Notes under the pieces: generated by a model
The model's database searches: none
What the model was told of the DNA's origin: nothing
The model's input: only the letters and a program-made list of their open reading frames with translations
Origin: an uncultured Clostridia bacterium
GTDB lineage: Bacteria > Bacillota > Clostridia > Oscillospirales > Acutalibacteraceae
Assembly (NCBI GenBank): GCA_937920235.1
Contig: CALGUK010000038.1
Coordinates: 1 to 11,998 of the forward strand
Reading direction: 5' to 3'
Length of the DNA stretch: 11,998 nt
In this document: positions 6,530 through 11,998 of the stretch, piece by piece
Layout: every line of letters starts with the position of its first letter
Position numbering within the stretch: position 1 is the stretch's first letter
Translations under genes and position numbers: made by a program

Positions 6530-7603
6530 TCAGAATCTGTGCTGATAATCCTCTCGTTGAATTGTACTCACGAGATTTTTTGCATATATAACATGATCTG
6601 CATTTTGAGATGTTATTTTCAGCTTTGCAATCGGAGTCCAAACATCTTCAACGTTAAGTATATTCTTTGGACGATAATCTGCAGAAATTTCTATCGGATA
6701 ATCGTAATATTCTCCCGAATCTGCCACAACCGTTTTTAAATGTTCCTCATACATTTCAGATAAATCGGAAAAATTACCCAGTAATTCATTATGGGAAAAC
6801 TGTGCATATTTTTCCATAAGTCTCCACAATTCCGTATTGAAAATTGTACGCAGATCCTCAAGTGCTTTATGCAAATTTTCTTCACCGTATGCAGAAACAT
6901 CAAACGGTTCTAACTGAGATGCATATATTTTATTTCCTACAGGTAACTGAATAACCGGAACAATATACGCTTTGGCTTTATGAGCCACCCTCACAATTCC
7001 CGGCCAGAAATTTAACGTCAGTTGGTTAATTGTTTTGTTCCAGACCCCCTCAGGGTAAAAATACAGACTCGTTCCCATTCTCAATGCGTCTACTGATTTG
7101 TTTATGATTGACTGTTTGCTCTGCTTATTTCGTCTGTTTAAAAATATCGTTCCGTTCATATACATCAACAATCCATATACGGAATTTAAGGACATTGCCA
7201 TATTCCCCGAAATAAAATATCCGCTTTTCCCTGTAATAATAGCGGGAGTGACAGAATCTTCAACAAAACCGTGATTAAACGCATATATAACGGGCTCTTC
7301 CGGATTATTCTCAACTTTTTTATCAATAATTAACTCTTTTGTTAAAATTTTACTTGCACCTTTTCTCAATGAATTAAAAAGAACCTTCTGTCTGAATTTT
7401 ATGCTTCGTTCAGACAATACTTTATTCGAGTTGTTATCAAACAAACGGCCATATACAAATGGTAAAATATATGTAAGCAAAGAAGGATTATTCAGCGTAC
7501 CGTTTTTATTCTCGCCCAATAAATCTGACATCGTTGATGCCGATGGAGTTTTTGTTAAAGCTCTTTCAATAAGATGTTGCTTAATTTTTTTGATGCATAT
7601 CAT
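6530..7603 (-). CDS. PlsC/LPLAT-family acyltransferase
   Basis: This is a lysophospholipid/glycerol-phosphate acyltransferase-type enzyme, expected to transfer an acyl group from acyl-ACP or acyl-CoA to a lipid or other acceptor at the membrane. Numbering from ATG 7603 (357 residues), the four family blocks are all visible: NHGFVED (110-116, the HX4D catalytic pair His111/Asp116), NGTIFLNRR (150-158), YPEG (183-186) and VPVIQLP (215-221). A predicted soluble N-terminal region of about 100 residues and a C-terminal extension of about 130 residues lie outside the core, so it is longer than typical PlsC (about 240) and the acceptor cannot be named. The start is uncertain: ATG 7603 or GTG 7606 have a weak GAG upstream; ATG 7627/7624 would leave a leader of under 10 nt from the promoter; TTG 7651 lies before the -10 box and is excluded. 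Clearly AT-richer than the iol and leu genes. Divergent from the XRE gene. Confidence 0.85.
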   Translation of the reverse strand: MICIKKIKQHLIERALTKTPSASTMSDLLGENKNGTLNNPSLLTYILPFVYGRLFDNNSNKVLSERSIKFRQKVLFNSLRKGASKILTKELIIDKKVENNPEEPVIYAFNHGFVEDSVTPAIITGKSGYFISGNMAMSLNSVYGLLMYMNGTIFLNRRNKQSKQSIINKSVDALRMGTSLYFYPEGVWNKTINQLTLNFWPGIVRVAHKAKAYIVPVIQLPVGNKIYASQLEPFDVSAYGEENLHKALEDLRTIFNTELWRLMEKYAQFSHNELLGNFSDLSEMYEEHLKTVVADSGEYYDYPIEISADYRPKNILNVEDVWTPIAKLKITSQNADHVIYAKNLVSTIQREDYQHRF

Positions 7604-7639
7604 CACATATTCATCTCTTTTCATCATATATTCCCATAC

Positions 7640-7668
7640 AGTATATAACAACTTGTAGTTGTTGTCAA
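7640..7668 (-). promoter_or_regulatory. Strong sigma-A promoter of the acyltransferase gene
   Basis: Minus strand: a perfect TTGACA (7668-7663), 17-nt spacer and TATACT (7645-7640). The start of transcription should be near 7633. Such a strong core overlapped by inverted repeats is typical of a promoter that needs a repressor. Confidence 0.85.
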
Positions 7669-7709
7669 TAACTACATATTATTGTTTTACTTAACTCCTT
7701 TTAGTTGTT
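7648..7709. promoter_or_regulatory. Operator-like cluster of AGTTGTT/AGTTATT half-sites
   Basis: Between the divergent acyltransferase and XRE genes there are four related half-sites. ACAACT-TGT-AGTTGT (7648-7662) is a perfect 6-bp inverted repeat with a 3-nt spacer. TGTAGTT (7654-7660) and AACTACA (7670-7676) form a perfect 7-bp inverted repeat with a 9-nt spacer that contains the -35 box of the acyltransferase promoter. A further TAGTTGTT stands at 7702-7709, just upstream of the XRE ribosome site. The natural inference is binding by the XRE protein, repressing the acyltransferase and possibly itself. A plus-strand promoter for the XRE gene is weak: TTGTAG (7653-7658), 18 nt, TATTAT (7677-7682) is the best I see. 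Confidence 0.6.
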
Positions 7710-7731
7710 AATATTGAATTGTGGTGATATT

Positions 7732-8067
7732 ATGGTTACAAATTTAAAAAAATTGCGAATAAAAAACGGGATGACTCAACAACAGCTTGCAAACCTTTTA
7801 GGCATAAGTCAACAATCTGTTAACAAATATGAAAATCAAGGAGCTGAACCCGATATTTCAACGCTTCAAGCAATTGCCGCCTGTTTTCACACATCAATTG
7901 ATTATCTTGTAGGTAATACGGATATTGACCATATTATTGAAAAAGTAGAAAAATATGATTTATGCCAAGAGGAAGCCCTGTTGATTGACAACTACAGATT
8001 ATTAACTTCGTCAGAAAAAAGCAGTATTCACAGTGTAATAAACAACTATGTTCTTTTAAAAAAATAG
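7732..8067 (+). CDS. Small XRE-family transcriptional regulator
   Basis: The 111-residue protein has an N-terminal Cro/C1-type helix-turn-helix at about 4-60: LKKLRIKNGMTQQQLANLLGIS, then QQSVNKYENQGAEPDISTLQ (recognition helix around SQQSVNKYE) and IAACFHTSIDYLVG. The remaining 50 residues are charged and helical (KVEKYDL, SSEKSSIHSVINNYV) and may serve for dimerisation; no metal- or ligand-binding motif is evident. I start at ATG 7732 because GTGGTGAT ends 3 nt before it; an upstream in-frame TTG at 7705 has no ribosome site. It is divergent from the acyltransferase gene and shares the repeat-rich intergenic region, so local repression of that gene and autoregulation are likely (inference). 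The stop TAG lies at the foot of a bidirectional terminator. AT-rich like its neighbour. Confidence 0.9.
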   Translation: MVTNLKKLRIKNGMTQQQLANLLGISQQSVNKYENQGAEPDISTLQAIAACFHTSIDYLVGNTDIDHIIEKVEKYDLCQEEALLIDNYRLLTSSEKSSIHSVINNYVLLKK

Positions 8068-8095
8068 TCCATTCATTACGAATGGACTGTTTTTT
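8058..8095. terminator. Bidirectional terminator between convergent XRE and lipase genes
   Basis: AGTCCATTC (8066-8074) and GAATGGACT (8080-8088) form a perfect 9-bp stem with a 5-nt loop. Six T follow on the plus strand (8090-8095) and seven A precede it (8058-8064), so it can stop transcription from both sides. It overlaps the last codon and stop of the XRE gene and touches the lipase stop. Confidence 0.92.
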
Positions 8096-9263
8096 ATTTT
8101 CTGCGCTCAACAGTTTCCAGCAAATTCATTATATTATGATAAAACTGCTGGGTTTCCGCCTTATCTGCCATCAGTCCTATCGCTGTTCCGTGGTCACCGG
8201 TCTGAACCGGCATAACATTCCATACTCCCGGTTCGTATTCCATCCCGGGAGAATACTGAACACTCGGTTCATCGGGAGGTGAACAAGCTGAAACAACATT
8301 GACGAGACCGTCGTTGCCGTCGCTTCGGTCAGCACCCTTCTGCCTGGAATTGCGAAGAAGCAGGAAAGAGGTTAAATGCATCAGAGGCAAGTCCGTATTT
8401 GCGGCCTTGTCTTTTCTCTTTTTATCATCATACTCCACGGCATTGAACGGAAATGAGAAATAGTAGATATGCGGTACAATCTCGACCATTTTATTCAGTT
8501 TTGATATACCATCCGGAGATAAACCGAAAACGATGTTATCGTCTGATTCCTTATACTGATTTTTTACAAGTTTTCTTGCCTGATGTCCCGTCTCGGCATC
8601 CTTGCACCCGGGGGTATTTGTAAGTCCGAAATGCTCCAGATGGAAGTCAACAGCTTTTCCGTTAAGCGGCGAGCGTCCCATTGCACAGGAATAAAAAATC
8701 GCACCCTTTGTTATCGGATTGACAAGTCTGTATTTTTTTGCGACATCATAAGTATCTATTTCGCCGAGGGGAGAGCAGATTGCGCTGAGGCTGTATATCA
8801 TATCTCCGTTTCCGCCTTTAAAAAGCTCCGAAGCCTCATCTCCGCTTGCTTCAACCTCACGGTGATCGCCGTATTCAAGCAGATGTGAAAGAACACGGAT
8901 ACACAGTCCGCCGAAGCTGTGACCTATAAGATGAACCTTCTTATCCTTACCCCAGCCGTCAAAAAGCGGTTTTTCGTATTCCCTGCCGAAGCGTCTGTGA
9001 TTATGGCGCGCGGAGTGTGCTTTTCCGTAATCCACTCTTTTGCCCGTCATTTGAGCATAAAGCTCGCATGCCTGATCCCACGCACTTGAAATCGGGCCTA
9101 CGGATGCGGCATAGCAATCGTATCCCCTGCCGTTAAGATAATCAATCAGATTTCCGGTTGTTGCTCCCCAATACGGAATTTTCTTATTTATACCTTCATT
9201 CTCTCCCCAACCGAACATTCCGTGGACAAAAACAACAGGATATTTCAATTTTTCGTTTTTCAT
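8094..9263 (-). CDS. Family I.5-like alpha/beta-hydrolase lipase, no signal peptide
   Basis: The 389-residue protein resembles the thermophilic Bacillus/Geobacillus and staphylococcal lipases that hydrolyse acylglycerols. Seen: the oxyanion region YPVVFVHGMFGWG (8-20), WDQACE with Asp63, HSARHNHRRFGR with His83 and His89 (these, with Asp241, match the structural zinc ligands of family I.5), the nucleophile elbow GHSFGG with Ser116, the acid GNDGLVN with Asp318, and the catalytic GDHGTAIG with His358. Triad and zinc site therefore look complete. Unlike secreted relatives, the chain starts directly with MKNEKLKYPVVFVHG: there is no signal peptide or propeptide, so the product should be cytoplasmic or leave by another route. 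Start ATG at 9263 has AAAGGGTG upstream, with a putative promoter at 9369-9341. It stands alone between the XRE gene and the leu operon. Substrate (triglyceride, short-chain ester or phospholipid) is not predictable. Confidence 0.88.
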   Translation of the reverse strand: MKNEKLKYPVVFVHGMFGWGENEGINKKIPYWGATTGNLIDYLNGRGYDCYAASVGPISSAWDQACELYAQMTGKRVDYGKAHSARHNHRRFGREYEKPLFDGWGKDKKVHLIGHSFGGLCIRVLSHLLEYGDHREVEASGDEASELFKGGNGDMIYSLSAICSPLGEIDTYDVAKKYRLVNPITKGAIFYSCAMGRSPLNGKAVDFHLEHFGLTNTPGCKDAETGHQARKLVKNQYKESDDNIVFGLSPDGISKLNKMVEIVPHIYYFSFPFNAVEYDDKKRKDKAANTDLPLMHLTSFLLLRNSRQKGADRSDGNDGLVNVVSACSPPDEPSVQYSPGMEYEPGVWNVMPVQTGDHGTAIGLMADKAETQQFYHNIMNLLETVERRK

Positions 9264-9333
9264 CTTTTCACACCCTTTTTTTCATTTTATCTTCTTTTTG
9301 TTAAAATAGTTTTAAAGAAGTATTAAATCCTCT

Positions 9334-9349
9334 TGTTAAAATTTTAACA
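9334..9349. repeat. 16-bp perfect palindrome over the lipase -10 box
   Basis: TGTTAAAATTTTAACA is its own reverse complement and covers the predicted -10 element of the lipase gene. TTGTTAAAAT recurs in direct orientation at 9299-9308, 34 nt away. This could be an operator, although AT-rich palindromes can arise by chance. Confidence 0.5.
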
Positions 9350-9369
9350 CATAATTCGACACAATGCAA
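9341..9369 (-). promoter_or_regulatory. Putative promoter of the lipase gene
   Basis: Minus strand: TTGCAT (9369-9364), 17-nt spacer, TAAAAT (9346-9341) with an extended -10 TG one base upstream (TGTTAAAAT). The implied 5' leader is about 70 nt. The -35 is weak but the extended -10 can compensate. Confidence 0.5.
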
Positions 9370-9422
9370 GCATTGGTTGAATAATAGACTAAATTCTAAA
9401 ATATGTCAGTTAATTTTATGTA

Positions 9423-9451
9423 TTGACAAACTTTCAAAAATACAATATAAT
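9423..9451 (+). promoter_or_regulatory. Consensus sigma-A promoter of the leu operon
   Basis: TTGACA (9423-9428), exactly 17 nt, TATAAT (9446-9451): a full match to the consensus at both hexamers. Transcription should begin near 9458, upstream of the T-box leader. Control is then exerted by premature termination rather than at initiation. Confidence 0.93.
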
Positions 9452-9457
9452 TATATA

Positions 9458-9739
9458 AAATTAAATCACCACTATCAAAGACAGTGAAGAAAACAAGACA
9501 TAGTGCACTCGCTTTCAGAGAGTTGCCGTTCGGTGCAAGGCAATACAGTGTTTATGTGCATAACTCATTTCGGAGTTGCACGGGTGAATTCATAGCCCGT
9601 GACGGTTGACCCCGTTATCAAGTCGGACCTTGTTGGAGGTCGCAGAGGTCGGTTTTGCCGATGAATTAGGGTGGTACCACGATAGAATTATCCGTCGTCC
9701 CTATCAATTTATATATTGATAGTGGGCGATTTCTGTTTT
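9458..9739 (+). promoter_or_regulatory. T-box leader, leucine-specific (specifier CUC)
   Basis: This RNA leader senses uncharged tRNA-Leu and lets transcription proceed into leuA when leucine is scarce. Stem I shows the conserved AGAGAG...GCC and GGTGCAA...GGC apical elements (about 9516-9543), and the block TAA-CTC-A followed by CGGAGTTGC (9561-9579), which places the specifier codon CTC (Leu) at 9564-9566. The T-box AGGGTGGTACCAC is at 9668-9680. The antiterminator pairs AGGG and ACGA (9668-9671, 9679-9682) with TCGT and CCCT (9695-9702), leaving the 7-nt bulge TGGTACC; its TGGT can pair with the ACCA end of tRNA-Leu. The terminator uses the same 9695-9702 strand, so the two structures exclude each other. 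Stem II/III hairpins include CACGGG/CCCGTG (9579-9601). Start is inferred from the promoter. Confidence 0.93.
9695..9739 (+). terminator. T-box attenuator terminator
   Basis: TCGTCC plus CTATCAAT (9695-9708) pairs with ATTGATAG plus GGGCGA (9715-9722, 9724-9729): 14 pairs with one bulged T and a 6-nt loop, followed by the T-rich TTTCTGTTTT. Formation is blocked when the antiterminator takes 9695-9702. Confidence 0.88.
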
Positions 9740-9741
9740 GA

Positions 9742-9788
9742 AAGCAGTATTGCACATATTTTATTTGCATAAACCTTTAATACTGCTT
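9742..9788 (+). repeat. Inverted repeat between T-box terminator and leuA
   Basis: AAGCAGTATT (9742-9751) and AATACTGCTT (9779-9788) are perfect 10-bp inverted copies. A smaller TGCA/TGCA pair (9751-9754, 9766-9769) lies in or at the edge of the loop. It is followed by an AT-rich but not T-only stretch, so it is a poor terminator; a leader-mRNA stabilising or processing hairpin is one reading. Confidence 0.65.
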
Positions 9789-9820
9789 ATTAATTCTTTT
9801 ATAATCGGAGGAAAAGAAAA

Positions 9821-11527
9821 ATGAAAAAAGGTTGCGAAAAATATATACCTTTCACGCCAATCAACATCCCCGAACGCCAATGGCCGTCAAAATCCATTGA
9901 AAAGCCGCCGGTATGGTGTTCGGTTGACCTGCGTGACGGTAATCAGGCACTTATTGACCCAATGAATCTTCAGGAAAAAATTGAATATTTCAAAACACTT
10001 ATCAATATCGGGTTTAAGGAGATTGAAGTCGGGTTTCCTTCCGCATCGGAAACGGAATATGAAATTCTCCGTACTCTTATTGAAAAGAATTTAATTCCCG
10101 ATGATGTTACAATCCAGGTTCTTGTTCAGAGCAGAGAGCACCTTATCAGAAAAACCTTTGAAGCCATTGACGGCGCAAAAAATGTAATTATTCATTTTTA
10201 CAACTCCACCTCAACACTGCAGAGAAAAGTAGTTTTCAAGAAAGATATGGACGGAGTTATTGATATTGCTGTTCAGGGTGCAAAGCTTATTAAAGAGCTT
10301 ACCGACGAATTGAAGGCAGAAAAGGAGGTCAATATCCGCTATGAATATTCTCCTGAAAGCTTTTCGGGTACGGAAATGGACAACGCTGTTCTCATCTGCG
10401 AAAGGGTTATGGATGCGCTTGACATCAATGCCGACAATAAAATTATCCTCAATCTTCCCGCAACGGTTGAGGGCAGCACTCCCAACGGGTACGCTGATCA
10501 GATTGAATACTTCTGCAAAAACCTTAAAAACCGTGAAAACGCAATCATCAGCCTGCATCCTCACAATGACAGAGGCACTGCGGTTGCGGCTGCCGAATTA
10601 GGTCTTCTGGCAGGTGCTGACAGAATTGAAGGCACTCTTTTCGGCAACGGCGAGAGAACGGGTAATGTTGATATTGTCACTCTTGCTCTTAATATGTATA
10701 CCCAGGGAATTGACCCGGGACTTGATTTCTCACATATGAACGAAATCAAGGAAATGTTTGAAAGAACAACGAAAATGCCCGTTGACCCGAGAAAGCCTTA
10801 CGGTGGCGAGCTCGTTTTTACTGCATTCTCAGGGTCACACCAGGATGCTATCAACAAGGGCAAGGAATATATGCGCTCAAGCGGAACGGAATTCTGGGAG
10901 GTTCCTTATCTTCCCATTGACCCTGCCGATGTGGGCCGTGAATATGAGCCGATTATCCGTATCAACAGTCAGTCCGGCAAGGGCGGTGTTGCATATATCA
11001 TGGCAGAATACGGATTCAAGATGCCAAAGGCTATGCATCCCGAATTCTCAAAAATTGTTCAGAAGGTTTGCGATGAAAAGGGCAAGGAACTCCTCAAGGA
11101 AGAGGTTTACGAGCTTTTCCGTCAAGAATACCTCAATGTTGCGGGGCCATATAAGCTTCTCAGCTACAAATTCTTTGAAGAGAGGGAGCACGGTGAGGAG
11201 CAGTCAAGAGTTCACTTTGTCGGAACGGTGCAGTATAACGGTAATGAGCCTCAGCAGATTGAAGGAATTGCCTCAGGTCCTATCGGTGCATTCTGCCAGG
11301 CCATGAACACCATAGGTCTTGGCGATTATCACTTCATCGACTACTCAGAGCACGCATTTTCAATCGGTTCAGACTCAAAGGCTGTCAGCTATATTCACAT
11401 TACAGACCCGCAGGGCAAGGATGTTTTCGGCATAGGAATTTCACACAATATCAACTATGCATCCATCAAGGGTATTCTCTGTGCTGTTAACCGCTGCATG
11501 CCCAATGTTGTAAGGGAGGACAAGTAA
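9821..11527 (+). CDS. leuA: 2-isopropylmalate synthase, type 2 LeuA
   Basis: LeuA condenses acetyl-CoA with 2-oxoisovalerate to 2-isopropylmalate, the first committed step of leucine synthesis. The 568-residue protein is of the long type 2 class (as in mycobacteria and fungi) rather than the roughly 510-residue type 1. Seen: an N-terminal extension with PERQWPSKSI (18-27), the catalytic DLRDGNQAL (36-44, Arg38/Asp39), SLHPHNDRGTAVA with metal ligands His246 and His248, GTLFGNGERTGNVD (271-284, Asn276), then FSGSHQDAINKG and the C-terminal regulatory domain (about 445-562: RVHFVGTVQYNG, EGIASGPIGAF, SYIHITDPQG) that normally mediates leucine feedback inhibition. Start ATG 9821 has GGAGG 9 nt upstream. 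Expression is governed by the leucine T-box. leuB follows after 1 nt. Intact; no oddities noticed. Confidence 0.97.
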   Translation: MKKGCEKYIPFTPINIPERQWPSKSIEKPPVWCSVDLRDGNQALIDPMNLQEKIEYFKTLINIGFKEIEVGFPSASETEYEILRTLIEKNLIPDDVTIQVLVQSREHLIRKTFEAIDGAKNVIIHFYNSTSTLQRKVVFKKDMDGVIDIAVQGAKLIKELTDELKAEKEVNIRYEYSPESFSGTEMDNAVLICERVMDALDINADNKIILNLPATVEGSTPNGYADQIEYFCKNLKNRENAIISLHPHNDRGTAVAAAELGLLAGADRIEGTLFGNGERTGNVDIVTLALNMYTQGIDPGLDFSHMNEIKEMFERTTKMPVDPRKPYGGELVFTAFSGSHQDAINKGKEYMRSSGTEFWEVPYLPIDPADVGREYEPIIRINSQSGKGGVAYIMAEYGFKMPKAMHPEFSKIVQKVCDEKGKELLKEEVYELFRQEYLNVAGPYKLLSYKFFEEREHGEEQSRVHFVGTVQYNGNEPQQIEGIASGPIGAFCQAMNTIGLGDYHFIDYSEHAFSIGSDSKAVSYIHITDPQGKDVFGIGISHNINYASIKGILCAVNRCMPNVVREDK

Positions 11528-11528
11528 T

Positions 11529-11998
11529 ATGAAAAACTATAACATTGTTGTGTTAAAAGGCGACGGAATCGGTCCGGAAATCGTTGACGAGGCCCTCAAG
11601 GTGCTTGATGCCGCAGGCGAAAAGTACGGATTTGAATTCAATTATGACTATCAGCTTATCGGCGGTGCCGCAATTGACGCAACGGGTGAACCGCTTCCGC
11701 AGACAACGGTGGATGCCTGCAAGAAGGCAGACTGTGTATTTTTAGGTGCTGTCGGAGGTCCTAAATGGGATGTTCTTCCCGGTAATCAGCGTCCCGAAAA
11801 AGGGCTTCTCGGTATCCGAGGTGCATTGGGACTCTATGCCAATCTTCGTCCTGCAAAGATTTTTGAGCCACTTAAAAGCGCGTCACCTATCAAGGATAGC
11901 ATTATCGGTGACGGACTTGACATTATGATTGTCCGTGAGCTTACAGGTGGTATTTACTTCGGCGAAAGAGGTCGCAAAGAAGTTGACGGCAACCCTGC
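11529..11998 (+). CDS. leuB: 3-isopropylmalate dehydrogenase LeuB (5' part; runs off window)
   Basis: LeuB oxidises and decarboxylates 3-isopropylmalate with NAD+ to 2-oxoisocaproate precursor in leucine synthesis. The first 156 residues are visible of an expected 350-365. The reading frame opens MKNYNIVVLKGDGIGPEIV, the typical start, and continues with GAVGGPKWD, GLLGIRGALGLYANLRPA (the substrate-contacting Leu and Arg region) and IVRELTGGIYFGERG, which favours LeuB over isocitrate or tartrate dehydrogenase. ATG 11529 lies 1 nt after the leuA stop; its SD GGAGG (11515-11519) is inside the leuA 3' end, 9 nt away, so translation is probably coupled. leuC and leuD may lie to the right or elsewhere; they are not seen. 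Confidence 0.95.
   Translation, partial: MKNYNIVVLKGDGIGPEIVDEALKVLDAAGEKYGFEFNYDYQLIGGAAIDATGEPLPQTTVDACKKADCVFLGAVGGPKWDVLPGNQRPEKGLLGIRGALGLYANLRPAKIFEPLKSASPIKDSIIGDGLDIMIVRELTGGIYFGERGRKEVDGNP

Noticed and set aside
7705..7731. Nine-codon longer N-terminus for the XRE regulator from TTG 7705
   Set aside because: No ribosome site before 7705, whereas GTGGTGAT sits just before ATG 7732, where the helix-turn-helix domain begins normally.
9800..9805. Perfect TATAAT just upstream of leuA as a second promoter
   Set aside because: No matching -35 lies 16-18 nt upstream, and transcription would start at or beyond the ribosome site.
10758..11306. 182-codon open frame in another frame inside leuA
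   Set aside because: Arg/Ser-rich shadow of leuA, which is clearly intact in the main frame.
1..11998. CRISPR arrays, tRNA or rRNA genes, insertion sequences, phage or defence-system genes
   Set aside because: No regularly spaced repeats, cloverleaf pattern, transposase or defence-type motifs were seen. The intergenic regions are explained by promoters, terminators, the T-box and the short repeats listed.

Overview
The window looks like chromosomal DNA from a low-to-mid-GC member of the Firmicutes, most likely an anaerobic gut clostridium of the Oscillospirales/Lachnospirales type. The basis is strong Shine-Dalgarno sequences (AGGAGG-like), near-consensus sigma-A promoters, a T-box leucine leader and AT-rich gaps with intrinsic terminators. 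The taxonomic guess is inference. No rRNA, tRNA, CRISPR array, transposase or phage gene is visible.

Layout. (a) Positions 1-4776, minus strand: a myo-inositol catabolism operon, transcribed from a promoter at 4748-4776 in the order iolJ-like aldolase, iolC, a SanA/YdcF-type membrane protein, iolB, iolD (the last cut by the left window edge). Gaps are 12-66 nt, so it is probably one transcript. IolD opens the trione ring, IolB isomerises 5-deoxyglucuronate, IolC phosphorylates the resulting 2-deoxy-5-keto-gluconate, and the aldolase cleaves the product. Dehydrogenase, dehydratase and uptake genes are not in view and may lie beyond the left edge. (b) 4822-6460, minus strand: a separate two-gene membrane unit (DUF5058-like plus a partner overlapping by 1 nt) with its own promoter and terminator, probably an uncharacterised transporter. 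(c) 6485-8095: an AT-rich divergent pair, a PlsC-type acyltransferase (minus) and a small XRE regulator (plus), sharing an intergenic region with inverted repeats around the acyltransferase -35 box. (d) 8094-9369, minus strand: a family I.5-like lipase without a signal peptide. It shares a bidirectional terminator with the XRE gene. (e) 9423-11998, plus strand: a consensus promoter, a leucine-specific T-box leader with terminator/antiterminator, then leuA (type 2) and leuB (cut by the right edge), the start of a leucine biosynthesis operon.

Working together: (a) is a catabolic unit lacking its uptake and regulatory genes in this window; (e) is a biosynthetic unit controlled by uncharged tRNA-Leu. 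(c) is probably self-contained with local control. I see no strong case for a wholly new system. The best leads are the DUF5058-like membrane pair, the SanA-like gene inside the iol operon, and the acyltransferase/XRE module with its operator-like repeats.
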